Positions 1-11,600 of a stretch of DNA of 64,000 bases are shown in pieces (the stretch's first letter is position 1; every line of letters begins with the position of its first letter). Location: contig VWPU01006303.1 in NCBI GenBank assembly GCA_013398955.1, forward strand, positions 1-64,000, read 5' to 3'. Below the pieces are notes generated by a model. The model made no database searches. It was not told where the DNA came from and saw only the letters and a list, made by a program, of their open reading frames with translations. Position numbers and translations under genes: made by a program. Source of the stretch: Callaeas wilsoni (taxonomy: Eukaryota; Chordata; Aves; Passeriformes; Callaeidae).

Positions 1-170
1 CCCCAGACCCCTCCGCCGGAGCCCGGGCTAAAGTTTAGTAAAAAGGTCACGCAGTGAAGTGACCAAGTCCACGGGCCGGCGGGTGTGGAGGCCTGCGTGG
101 GTTTTGAGTGGGTCGTGCCCAGCCCTGTTTGGTCTTTGACAGTTCCAAAATAAAATCGACTGAGACTCAT
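1..170 (+). other. Probable 3' end of an unidentified plus-strand transcript
   Basis: This GC-rich stretch has short open frames that stop within the first 60 bases. It changes to ordinary intergenic composition just after a canonical AATAAA at 149-154, which sits where a cleavage signal would be expected. The arrangement fits the last codons plus a UTR of about 100 bases from a gene lying mostly outside the window. The few residues readable in any frame are too short to identify a protein. It could also be a chance AATAAA in GC-rich DNA. The poly(A) motif is seen directly; the gene is inferred. Confidence 0.3.
149..154 (+). terminator. Canonical AATAAA poly(A) signal
   Basis: The exact hexamer lies in the context CCAAAATAAAATCG. 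It is the only support for a transcript end here, and no clear GT-rich downstream element is obvious. Confidence 0.3.
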
Positions 171-1849
171 TAAGCCTCCGCATTCCCTTTCGTTCTCAGA
201 ATGAGCTACAACATAGATGTTTTTATCCGTGCATCCTCGTTTATTTTTAGAGTATCTTCCCTATTGGTATCCACTACTATAAATACAAACCTTTTGTGCT
301 GCAACAGTAACATTTCAAGACAGGAATGTAACTGGAGGCACCCTTTGGTTTCCTTCCATCTTTTACATTCCTTTTCATGTGAATCAGTCCTCTGGTACCA
401 GAAGTTTTCCGTGCCTCACACAAACTGTTCCTGTTACAAAATAGATTTGATCTTTCTCTTTTTAATGAGCAGGATGACATTAAAAACGTGGTTCTGTATG
501 AGCCACTTCTACCGCAGTCTATTTTCACCATGCAGGCAGTCAAACATTGGTGGATTGCTCAGAGAGGTTGTGCAATCTCCATCCTCGCTGGTTTTCAAGA
601 TCTAACTCAAGGCATTCCCAGGTAACCTGGCCTGACCCCAGGGCTGACCCAGCTTTCTCCACAGGTTTGACTGGAGCTCCTGTGGTCCTTTCACACCTAG
701 GTTATCCTACAAGCCCTGGCTCTCCAAATTCCCATTCACGTGGGTAGGAGGGAGAGCCATTCCTTCTCCCCAGTCTGGGACAGATAAACCATTCTTTTTT
801 TTTTCTCCCTAACTTCTCATCTCTTTAGCCGCTTCATATAAACTTTGTCAGCACACAGCGTTTGAAGGGAAGAGCAGGGTCTGTTTCACCAGCAGATTCC
901 CAGGTTCAGTGACCTGACTAGGTCTCCTCAGGTTTTTTTCCCAGCTGGCTAAATTTCAAGAACTGGGCTGTACCTTGTGTAACAGGAAAAATATTGCTCT
1001 TAAAACACTCCCCCACACGCAAACAAACACGTGCACACACAGAGTCTTAGTTGTAATGTTGTTGAAAACTGTGCTGTTGAAATGGCATTGTCTCTAGGCA
1101 AAATTTCAAATTGATTTGTATTTGAAGACACTTTTCTTCCGGCCAAAATCTGCATTTCTCAAAGCCAAGATCTACTACTGAAACCATTACAGAGCCACTG
1201 TCTCCTCAGTGGTCTTTTATATATCCTCAACACATGAAATATCCCAAGAGGGCTGTATTCCTGTGCCTTTAGTACAAAATCAGCATTTGGATGTGCAGGG
1301 GTCCCTGCCTCCTTTTAGTCTAATTCCTGAGGCTGGATCCTAATGAAAATACCAACTTAAGACAGCATTTGAGCACACGCTTAACTTTGAGCACAGTGAG
1401 CATCTCATTGCAAAACACTCCGTGATTTCAGCAGGACCGTGCTCTGAACCATTCATGGATTTCATTGGCATCAGCAAAATAAATGTCTTGTTCTACATCG
1501 CTTTTTTTGTGACTCAAGTGTGCCCGAGAAAGCGGAACAGCAGAAGCTGTCCACTTCCCCTTGCCCAGTTTATTTTTACCACTGGTTGCTGTGGGAAGCT
1601 ATTGTGATTCAGTGTGGCAGTAGGAAGTTCCTAACACTGCTCTTTGCAGCAGAGGATGTTGAGGTTCTTATGCAAGCCACAGGCACAGTGAAAATAGCTG
1701 ACCTTTCAGAATGTTTATCGAAGTACCTTCAATTCACAAAGGAAACAGCAGCGGCTTGTGCAAAGAACTAAAATCTGGGTCTAAAGTCCCTGTTGTGCTG
1801 AAAACAGCCCAGAAATCTTACAGGGATCCTTTTTGGTGGTGCGAGGGAG
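171..1849. other. Intergenic, no gene seen
   Basis: No open frame here has coding character or good splice flanks. There is a short CA-rich run near 1008-1042 and a pyrimidine run near 795-808. The frames at 201-605 (plus) and 277-543 (minus) overlap each other and have no recognisable domain. Confidence 0.6.
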
Positions 1850-2310
1850 GCAGGTGTAGCCGCCGGCGTGCAGTCCTGTGAAACCAGAAGAGAAATGTTT
1901 CACCTCCATTCTGCGGTCGCATCAACAACCACATAAGTTTCGAGACAGGCTCCAGACGCGTCACCTGCGGAGACAAGACCAGATTTCCAGATTTCGCCCT
2001 GACAATGGCCAATGCAAAATAGTGTCACTTAACAGCAGAGTGACATCCTCTGCCTGCCCGGCCAGGACTTGAGGGACATTGGAAGAGCTTCCCCTCGCTT
2101 CTGCGTGCTCCGGGCTCCCAGGGGTAGGGGTCATGCTGCTGAGTGCCCCCGCGGGCAGGGCGGGCACGGGCAGCGCAGGGCGGGCAGCGGCAGCGGTCGG
2201 TGCCAGCCCGTCGCCGTGCTGCCCTCTGGAGTCAGCCGCTCCACAGTGCGCCTCAGCCAAAGGCACGGTCCCGCCGCGCTCCGGGGACTGACGTTCGGGG
2301 GGTTTCTCCC
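1850..2310. promoter_or_regulatory. CpG-island-like block in the gene-poor interval
   Basis: The core at about 2050-2310 is very GC-rich, and I count about 26 CpG dinucleotides in some 260 bases, far above the rest of the window. It contains several GGGCGGG-like Sp1-type boxes. Such islands normally mark promoters. No first exon with a convincing reading frame was found next to it, so a noncoding transcript or an orphan island is possible. The GC content also produces long chance frames on both strands, including a 221-residue minus frame at 1961-2626 that I do not regard as a gene. Confidence 0.5.
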
Positions 2311-2640
2311 GCCAGAGAATAAATCCCTGCTCTACAGAGAGCTGTGGGCATTCCCCCAAATCTCCTCCCACGGAGAAGGCACCTCGACCCCACAAGGTTT
2401 CCTGAGACATGGCTTGCAGTCTGGGGCCAGGACATGGTGTGCCAGCACCTCCTTCAGCCCAGTGGGGCTGGCAAGGGTTCAGGGATGTCGGTGGTGTTTG
2501 TCTCCCCACGTACGAGGCTCTGCTGGCAGGCAGAAGATCAACATATGTCCAGAAATGGGCAGCTTCCAGCTCAGGTCCCAAAAGCCCCAAGTGCTTGTGA
2601 CAAGGACAGCACAAAGTGATAACCACTCTACGTGTGGATT
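2311..2640. other. Intergenic, nothing identified
   Basis: This unique sequence lies between the CpG-rich block and the CR1 copy. It holds only overlapping chance frames, with no repeat and no splice structure. Confidence 0.5.
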
Positions 2641-2835
2641 CATAAAATCATAGAATATCCTGAGTTGGAAGGGACCCACAAGGATCATTGAGCCCAGCTT
2701 CCAGTTCCCCACAGGACCATCCCAAGAATCCCACCACGTGCCTTAGAGCATTGTCCAAACTCTTCTGAAACTCCAGCAGGTTTGGTGCCGTGACCACTGC
2801 CCTGGAGAGCCTGGGGATTGCCATCGTCCCCATGC
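2641..2835 (-). mobile_element. CR1 LINE fragment, 5'-truncated
   Basis: The plus strand reads as the reverse complement of a CR1 3' end: ATCATAGAATATCCTGAG, then TTGGAAGGGACCCACAAGG and ATCATTGAGCC. It continues through CATTGTCCAAACTCTTCTG and GGTTTGGTGCCGTGACCAC to CCCTGGAGAGCCTG, which are body segments of the bird CR1 consensus. The element therefore runs on the minus strand with its 3' end near 2641. It is severely 5'-truncated, as most CR1 copies are, and has no coding capacity. Its first 55 bases closely match the tail of the SINE at 44.1 kb. Confidence 0.92.
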
Positions 2836-3854
2836 CATCCTACCAGACCTGGCCCCGAGTTTCTAATACAGGTTGTGTGCATCTTTCTGGCTGTTTTTCT
2901 GCTGTGGAAGGACCCTCTTCCAACAGTCCTTCTACTTGACGCCCAGTGTAGTGACCAGGCAACTTCCCCTCGCCCACAGCCCCATCCTTCTGACTTGGCT
3001 TCAGACTGCTTTTGTCTACATCTGTCCCCATCTCCCACGATGCCAGTGCAGATGCCAGCTCAGGTTCCTCATTTCCATCACCACCACCACCTCTCTTTTC
3101 CCAGATTCTCTGACTGCAGAGCCCACAGGCTGTTTTGATGTTTTAGAAACAAAGACCGTGAGTCATGGCAGAACACAAGGTATGTGCTTCGTTAGCAGAG
3201 GTCTGCCCAAAACCCACTGCAGGCCCCGGCAGCCCCTGCAGAGGCATCGCTCCCAAGGATGTGACAGACCCTACTTTGAGCCAAGGGAGGAGGCAAGATG
3301 TGAGTAAAGGGCAGAAGGTGTCACACCCCAAGGGGATGCATGGTACTACCTACAGCCTAGGTGAGGCAGGGGCTCCTAAGGATTGGAAGAGTAAAGTAAA
3401 TTAGAAGCTGGTCAGAAGTTAATATCTATTTTCTTCTTAAAAATGAACCTCTGAAAAGCTTTTTTCTTTTTAACGTGCACTTTTTCCACAACACTTCACC
3501 CCCAAAGGATTTTCCTTCCTGTCTCTTCCCCAGCAAATCTGGGCTGTAGCAGCTAAATCTTCCTGGGACTTACCTTCTCACTGCTCATCAGCTGTTTGCT
3601 ACATCTAATAAGAGGTATCAGGTATGATTGGTGGCCCAGATACCAATCCATAAAGCTACTAAGCTCCTCCTAGAAGCTTAATAAGAAGTCTTCACCTGTC
3701 TCAGGTGCCTGTGGTCAAATATCCATCAGTACCAACAGAGGAAGCACCTTCCTGGCAGCTTAATGCTGGACTGGCAGCTCCAAGCAGTGTTTTGTGAGCA
3801 GGGTTTCAGCTGGGAGTTTGCTCAGGTGACCTGGGCCCCCAGGCCAGCTTCTGG
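2836..3854. other. Intergenic, nothing identified
   Basis: The frames here are mutually overlapping shadows. A short CAC/CAT run near 3077-3092 is simple sequence that gives a false polyhistidine. Confidence 0.5.
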
Positions 3855-3965
3855 TTTGCTCTGTGACAGTGAGTGAAATCACAGTTTTCTGTACTGCACT
3901 CTTCCCATCTGTAGAATGGGGCTGATACCTCCCATCACCTTTGCAAGCGTTTGGGTGCTAAGGAA
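3855..3965 (-). repeat. Probable ancient MIR-type (CORE-SINE) relic
   Basis: The plus strand reads TTCCCATCTGTAGAATGGGG followed by CTGATACCTCCCATCACC, preceded by CTCTGTGACAGTGAGTG. This follows the reverse complement of the MIR consensus, where 'CATCTGTAAAATGGGG' is the most conserved stretch. The copy is heavily diverged, as expected for an amniote-age element. A repeat-database alignment would settle it. Confidence 0.5.
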
Positions 3966-6900
3966 CCAGGCAGGTGGGCTGGTGTGATGTTAACATCCTC
4001 TTGCAGTGCTGAATTTCTAGGACTGAATCACTTTTTTCTATCTTTAAAAAAAAATTTTAAAAAAGACTTTTTATTTAACTTCAGCTTCCCTTCCTAATTA
4101 TTTAATGTAGTAGGAGTTATTTTGTCAGGAGAGGGCACTTGTTGATGGTTTACCCCATGTTTCATTAATGCATGTAAGAGGTTAACTCCTGGTAGAGAAA
4201 CAGATGCATGGTTTTAACAGGGAAAAAAAAAGCCCCAATTTTACTTTCTACTCCTGCACTAATTTGTGACTATTTTTATCAATGTTAACACTGAGCCAGG
4301 GTAAAAATACTCTCTAGAAAGTTTAGAATTTACATTTGTCTTCATATATATTCAGCAGAAATCCAGCTCCCCAGCCTCCGCACTGCCTAATCTGGACTCA
4401 TTAACTTCACCCGCCCCCGAGAAAAATGTCAGATGACTTTGGCCTGGCGAAGCCCTTCACCCACAAATGCTCAGCAGGAGGGTCCAAGTCTCCTGTCTGC
4501 AGCAAACAATCCCCGTGGAGCATCAGCTCTGGCACTGCAGGCATCCAACTCAGCCATGGGAGCAGACTCACCCTTCCTAACACAGCCTTGCCTCAGGGCA
4601 AAGTCTCTGTTGTCGGGCTCCATCCCGCCAGGATGCTGAGCCCTGGAAGCATCTTCCACACGGAGAGGCAGATGGATGGGAAGAAGCACCACAAGGAGAA
4701 ACCTTTGTGGAGCATCTCGGGAAGCACAAGGCAGCCACAAGCACGTGGAACTGGCATTGCCAGGTCCTGGGCTGCTGCCATTTTTCTTCTATTAAGTGGA
4801 CATAACATTTGACTCCCCGAGATGCACTTTTGCTGCACAGCTGGAGACTTTCATGTCAATGTGTCAGTGAACTCTGCTCCAAAGACAACAAAATTGTTCT
4901 CTGGCAGGTTCCTGCAGAAGAAGCAAATCATCCCCTCCTGTGCAAAAGCCAGAAGGCCCGTGCAGTGTCTGGCAGCCCAGTGTCTGTCTCACAGTGGTCA
5001 CAGCAGCACGGAGGGGCTGAGGCTGGAGGTCCCTCTGAGGAGTGTCTGGTCCAGCTCGTGTCTCACAGCAGCATCTCTTAGGGCACGTATTGCGCCTACT
5101 GTTGGGTATCCCGATACCTCCAAGGATGGAGACTCCACACCTCCAGGCAAGCTGGTGCAGTTATTTGACCCTCCTCACAGTGAAAAAGTGAACTGACATG
5201 TCCTATGTGTCAGTTTGTTCCCATTGCCCTCACTGGTCACCCAAGAAAAGTCTGGCTCCATCTTCAGGGTTTGAGGAAACCTCTACATTTTTATGGAAAG
5301 AGGTGTGATTTCTGTGAAACCCGGGAGAGAAAGGGGGCTCATGTTTAAGCAGGAGCTAAAAGCCCAGAGGCTCCACCAGCAAGGGATGGCAGCTCCAATC
5401 TAATTAAACTGAGAAAACATCCTTAAGCAACACCATTTCCCTTCTTCCCTGTCTTCCTTCCTGGGCTCCAGGCTCCTGCCAGAGGAAGAACTGGAGAATA
5501 TTTCGGATCATTTATCCTTTTAGCAGTGAGTTTTAAATGAGGAGGTCTGGAAGCCACATGTCACCACCCTTAGAAAATCCTCCCCTGAAGAGAACCAGAG
5601 GAAGGGAAAGCTCCAATGCTCCCTTTGGCATGAGACCCTCCAGAGTCTGTCACTGCAATGATGGAGTAGGACAGGATATTTATGGGACTTAAGAAGCCAA
5701 TAACATCTACTCTCAAGCCTGTCTCAGGCATGTGTTGGACACAGCCTGCAGAGAGTGGAGTTGAATACAGACCTCCACATCCCATTTATAAGCATTCCTC
5801 CTTACGCCAGAAAAGCCCTTCCTCCTTAGAAAAGAGTCAAGCAAGAGAGGAACAGCCCAAGACATGGAGCGCAGGACCTGTTGGTGCTGTCTGAGTGCCT
5901 GCCCTCGGCTCTGCTCGGCTCCCTCGCCTCCCTGGCTACGCAGATCCAGCACCTCGCCCGCCCCACGCACACGTCAGTTCCTCGGCAGCTTCTCCAGGTG
6001 GATGGGCTGTTTTCAAGAAGCAATTTCCTGCAGAGAAAGATTTTTTTCCAAGGAGCCTAAGTGGGGAGCTTCCTGGTACAGGCTTTTCATGGGAAACCAT
6101 TGTGAAAGCAGCTTCGCCACCCACCAAGAAGGGCTGTCACTGAGCAGGCTGCACTCAGCTCTGTGTCTCCAGCCCAGCTTCCCAGCACATGCCCAGGGCG
6201 TGAGTTTTGTGACCCGCACTCATCTCCCCCAGGCTGCTGCTGGGATGCTGACTTGGGCCAGGGGAAGCAGCCGGATGGTGAAGATCAGCACTGGGTGCAG
6301 GCAGTGCAGAGCCTCCCAGGGAAGGTTCTGCGTGGCCTCTCCAGTGCCTGGCCTCTCCCTCTGGTGGGAGAAGGTGCAGGAGAAGCTGAGAGGAGACATA
6401 AGACTTCACCAGACTTTGGCCCACTAGCCTTTGCATTCTCCCTCTTCACTATGCTGCTGGGTCTGATTTCAAGCAGGGCCACCAACTACCAGGACAGGCT
6501 TCTCCCCACACGGGGATGGGTGGTCACTGCTCCTCAGCCTGGTTCAGGGAGGCACCTGCGTTTCTGGGTGCTCCTCTGAAATGCAAACCCTGCCAGGACT
6601 TCTCCCCACTGCTGTGAGGGTGGGGCAGCCCAGCTCAGCCCTGCTGCGGTGGAGCCAGGGCAGTGCCAGCAGCTTTGGAAGCGCTGCCTGGCATTTACAC
6701 CAGAGCACATCAGAGGCAGCCTCAGCCCCGTGGCAGTGCCCCACAGCCCTGGCTATCAGTGAAACCCCAAAATGCACCAGTTAAACCCTCAGCCAACACA
6801 GACACTGGGGCAGCAGGTTGCACTGTGCTGCTGCTTCTCACCATGGGCGGCTTTAAAGTCAATTTTTGTTCATATCCTTTTATTCCAATGAGTCGTGCAG

Positions 6901-7429
6901 GTCTCCCAGCCAGTGCTTGTTCTCCACAATGCTGCTCTTCATTCATGCAGTTGCTCTGGCTTGGGTGTATTTGGTGGCTATGGATGGACAGGCAGCCCAG
7001 TCTCCTGCCCTGCTTTGAGCTCTCACCACCTGTGCTGTGGCAGCACTGCTCCCACATGGAGAAGTTCTACTGGACATCTGTGAAGATGCTCTAGTTCCAC
7101 AGGTTTTTTCCTTGCATCAAATTCTCTGGTTTTGCAACCCCTCTCTGCAATTAAAATAAAACTGAACAACTCCCAGGAAGCCATTTCCGTGAAGCATTTC
7201 AGGAGCAAGGGGCTGGTTCCTCTTTCAGAACATCAAAAAACAACTTCTATTTTTCTCCCAGTGTTAGCAATGTTCAGCTGAGCCCTGCTCTTTTTTCCCC
7301 AAAAAAAGTTTAGTTTCCAGGAAATAGGACTTTATTTTGAACACAAAGAAGCTCTTCAGCCAGCTTGACACTCCTGGGTACACTCACAACTTTTGAATAC
7401 ACATATATGACCTACAAGAACATGACCCA
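3966..7429. other. Intergenic, nothing identified
   Basis: AT-rich sequence at about 4030-4340 contains A/T homopolymer runs. The rest is of mixed composition, and its many frames overlap on both strands without recognisable domains or splice sites. Confidence 0.5.
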
Positions 7430-7570
7430 GTGTAAAGGGAACTGAACCAGGTCTCAGGGAAGAGTCTGGTCACTTCCCAACCCACCACTGGCTTAATTGT
7501 GTGATGCTGGGCAGGTCCTTTCCCTCTGTCTGTGTCCTGCTTCCCTAGCCTTTAAATGGGATTTAAGTTC
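7430..7570 (-). repeat. Probable MIR-type (CORE-SINE) relic
   Basis: The plus strand contains GTGTGATGCTGGGCAGGTCC, then TTTCCCTCTGTCTGTGTCC and CCTTTAAATGGG. These match in order the MIR reverse-complement segments 'GTGTGACCTTGGGCAAGTC', 'CTCTGTGCCTCAGTTTCC' and 'TGTAAAATGGG'. The copy is old and diverged, with no coding content. Confidence 0.5.
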
Positions 7571-8576
7571 CTTCATGCAGCACTTTGCCGGACCCCAGAG
7601 CTGGCAAGAAGAATCTGAAACGCTCACAAGGTGTCAGTCCAGTTTCCACCAGTGCTTGGTCAAAAAGCATGAAGGAAAACCTCCTTCTTCCTCCTCCCTT
7701 GGCCTGCTAGCAATGCTCTCCGTAATCCAGCCCATGGTGTTGCTGGCTGTGAGAAAGCACCACTGGCTCATGGTCAACTTGTTGTCCACCAGGACCTCCC
7801 AGGTGTTTACCTGCAAAGTTGTTTTCCAGCTGGCGGGTCCCCAGTTTGTACTGGTGAGTGGAGTTATTCCTCCTTGGGGGCAGGAGTTCCTATTCCCTTT
7901 GTCGGACTTCATAAAGCTCCTCTTTGCACATTGAGGTCCTTGTGAACGGCACCCTGGAACGTGCAAAGCCAGGGGAGCAGGGAGAACTCACAGCATCTAA
8001 TAGCTCAAGTGTTGGATCTTGGAGGAAAGGGTGGGATTGGAGATACACATCGCTTCCCTTCTGACCACTGCCCACAACAGAGGGGGGACACCGGCCTGGG
8101 GACGCCCAGGACACAAGGAAAGGGGGATCCTGTGAGCAGCTGGTGCCATCTCAGCACACACTGTGCCTGCGTGTTCCGTCACCGTTCCTTCACTCACCGC
8201 CTCACAAGCGAGGAAGCAGCGCTCAGGGAAGGAGGTGACCAGGCAAATTTAAGCAAAGACATCCCAGGGAATGAGTCACTGGCTCTGCGTAAGAAGCCAG
8301 ACTCCGCTCTGGAGGGAGAAGGGCAGCAGGAAAGAGGAAGGCTCCCGGCAGATGGCTGCAGGGTGATTAAAAGGCTGTCACTGGGACCTTGCATTGGAGA
8401 CCCCGCTGCGGTGGCAGCAGAGGTGTGAGCGCAGAGCTCTGGGAGTGCCCACAGAGCAGCTGCTGCCCACGGGGACGCGGCCGTGGGAGCTGAGCTCCTC
8501 AAGGAGGATACTCCCAGGAGCAGGAGAAATCACCCACCTAACCCAAGCTTTTCTCAGGAAAGGCTTGGCTCTGGTG
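7571..8576. other. Intergenic, nothing identified
   Basis: Mixed-composition unique sequence. The frames at 7961-8428 (plus) and 8194-8502 (minus) overlap each other and resemble no family I know. Confidence 0.5.
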
Positions 8577-8646
8577 ATGACATTTCTCATGGGAAATGTC
8601 ATTTCCTTTAAAACCTCGGGTATTCAGGTCAACTAAAAGCTTTTAG
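8577..8646. repeat. Two close palindromes
   Basis: A perfect 10-bp inverted repeat (ATGACATTTC at 8577-8586, GAAATGTCAT at 8593-8602) flanks a 6-base spacer. About 30 bases further on is a 14-bp perfect palindrome, CTAAAAGCTTTTAG, at 8633-8646. They could be dimeric transcription-factor sites or foldback structure; no function is demonstrated. Confidence 0.45.
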
Positions 8647-11600
8647 CACAGTGGCACCAGACACACTGAGCTGGTTGAGTCAGAAGATAATTTCCAATAC
8701 ATGTAAGGCAACTTCCGAGGACCAGAGCGCTTCATCACCATGTTTTCCTGGTGACAGCTTCACTTGTTTTGCTTCTAAGAATCAGCCTTTTGTTTACTGT
8801 TTCAGGTTATTTCCGCATAGAAAGCCTTTCATTTACTCCCCAGCATTAACTGTAGCTTTTAATCCCAGCAGGTGAAGGAGGTGGAAGAGGAACAGCTCTT
8901 CAGCAGCGAGGCCAGTGTGCCAGAAATGGTACTTTTATTTTAAGCTGTTCATAAAGATAACAAGAGATGAAAAGGTTGTGTCAGGATGGGGATCTTCTCC
9001 AGCTGGAAAACACGAAATACAGGAGCACTGCTGTCTCTTCTGCCGGGGCCCTGGCATTTCTGTTCTTATTGCTCCCAGGGTTTGCCCTATGGAACAGATG
9101 CCCCAGAAAGGCAGCCAAGGTGGACGGGTAGATGGGACAGAACCTGCCAAGGGACTCACACCCATCCTAGAGGGGCTGCAAAGCCTCAAAGAGAGAAGAA
9201 AATCTGGCTGGAGAAAAAATCTCAGAGCCCAGACTTGTTAGGTGAAAGGTGTTGGAAATGCAAATCATTAATTTAAAGAACTGGGCCAGGAACCAGGGGT
9301 GCCAGGCTTAGCTGTTATCTGCTGCATCAGCTGTGAGCCTGGCTCGGGATTTCAAAATAAAATTAGACTTGCAGTGTATGTCTTTAAATATTTAAATTAC
9401 TTTCAGTAATTCATATGGTGACATTTAAACAAAGTACACCAAGCAAATGGCTCCCAGTGCTAAAAGGAAATGTTTGCAGGTAATAATATTTAATTTAAAA
9501 GGGAACAGCTGATATCAAGGCAGAATCTTAATGCTGAATTCAACCTACATTTCTCTCTCTCTCTACCAAGTAGGGAAGAATAGATCCTCAGGCCTGCGAA
9601 TGGTTAAACATGCAGAGTGGTGTGATTGAAATGCTGGTCCCAGACACCCCAAAGAGCTGTGAATTACGTGGGTGCCCAAATATTCTCAGGATTGGGGCCG
9701 CTGTGCAGAGTAGCTCTGTGGGCTTCCAGAGGTGGGGACAAGCAGCTTCATGCTGGGAGGTGAGGACCGTGGGGGCTTGGTGATGCCAACCCCTCCTGCC
9801 ACACTCGCCTGCCCTCCCACAGCCTTCCTGGGCCCTTTGCTGTGAGTCTGTTCCAGAAACTAAAGGGAAAATCCATCCTGGGTGCAAACAAGCAAAACTC
9901 AATGAAGTCAACTCACACACAGGCAGCTTCGCCGTGGTGCTGCCGGCCAATTTGGAGAGCTTAGCTGGGTCTGTTACATCAGTCACACTGGATTTCATAA
10001 CATCAGACATTTCAATGAGGGTGACTCATTCTCTCTTGAAGTGTATTGTATGTATGAGCAAAGATGATTAACTTTTGCTGAATGGTATGATTTCTGGGAT
10101 GGGAACTGCTATTAATTAGGAGCGGATCTCAGATGTTCACAAACCCTGTTTTCATGGCCTACTTTGTATATTTTTCTCCATTCTACTTGTTTTTTTAGCT
10201 CAGGATAAATATTAAAGTGCTCTTCCCTGCTATCTGGCACTAAAGCAGCCAGATGTCCAGGAAAGGCATCTGACTTTCATAGTCAGGCACGGCCCAGGGC
10301 TCAGTTCCTGTGGCCAAGCTTCAGCTACTTGCCCTAAAAAGCTCAGTTTTCACATTAAAAGCAAACAAAACAAAAGAAAAGGGACCTTCCAGCCAGCACA
10401 AGTGCAGCAGATAAAGTACCAAGGGAGGTAAAATAAGCGCAAGTGGCTCAGAACGTAAAATCCAAAGAATTATCCTTCCTCATCCTCCCCCCAAATTTTC
10501 TTTATCCAAAGAAAGTTGGAGGCTTATGCTAATCTTGTGTTTCTGGCTGTTGAGGATTGAGCTTTGAGGGGGTCAACAGCACCAAGGATCCTTGGGATAA
10601 AGAGTTTGCCAGGTTCAGGGAGAAAAATACTGTTTCAGCCTTAATGGCTGCAAAGCTGGACAATTTACCAAGATAAGGGTCAGGGTGCTCAGTGGATTCA
10701 ACCACATCTGCAGCATCCAGCACTGCGGTCCTGCAGGAAGTGCCTGGAGAAATTAAGAGAAGCCAGCTTGGAAAAGCCAAAGGAAGGAGGCATGGGATGG
10801 GATGGAGTTGTCCTTCCCCACGCCAGGCAGTGCTGGGGGGATGCCAAGGAGCAGCCAGGCTGAAGCTGGGGACCTGACAGGTCAGTGTGGAACAGCCAGG
10901 CTGTTCAGTGGCATCTTGTCACCACCTCATGATTCCCAGCATCTCCATTAGGATGACAAGGTCCCTTCCCAGATCCAGCCTATCAGCTCCCTCTTGTCCT
11001 ATCCCATGGCGCTGGCAGCGAGCAACACAACATCCCACAGAGCCCAACATCCCACCCAGCTGCAGCTCCATTGCTGTGGGCAGTAAAACAGTCCTGGGAA
11101 TAGACAGGCTGTGGTCAGTCTCTGCCTGGCAAGCAAGGAGCTGGAGGAAGTGTCCTGCTCTTGGTTCCTGGTGAGACACCACCATGGAAGTCAACTGGGA
11201 CTTCCAGAGAGGGAAAGGAAGGGTCACGGCTCAGCCTGGTATTCTACCAGCAAGGATGAGGTTCATGTGCTTTCCCCAGTACCCCACCCCATGCCCCCTC
11301 CAGCACTTACAGCACTCCTCAAATGTCAGGCAGGGACTGTGGGCAGCAGTTACGCAAACAAAGGTCACTGGATCCACGCTTGTCCCTTCCATCAGCTGAG
11401 GCTGCTCCAAGCTCCTGGGCACAGGCTGGAGAGCTGGTCCTGCTCCACAGCAGGCAGTGATGAGGAGCGTGAGCAAACTCAAGAGAAGCAATTGTTTGTA
11501 GCTAATTGAGACAAGAAGAGATGATTTTTTTGATTAAAACTCAAGGCTGGGCTTTTCAGCACAAATGGGGAGTGAGCAGTGAAACTGCCCTTGTGAGCGG

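Noticed and set aside
1961..2653. Overlapping 221-residue minus frame and 194-residue plus frame
   Set aside because: Both span the CpG-rich block and run toward the CR1 copy. GC-rich DNA lacks stop codons; neither frame has a domain or splice context.
3077..3092. Polyhistidine run in a plus-strand frame
   Set aside because: It is a short CAC/CAT simple repeat in an otherwise random frame.
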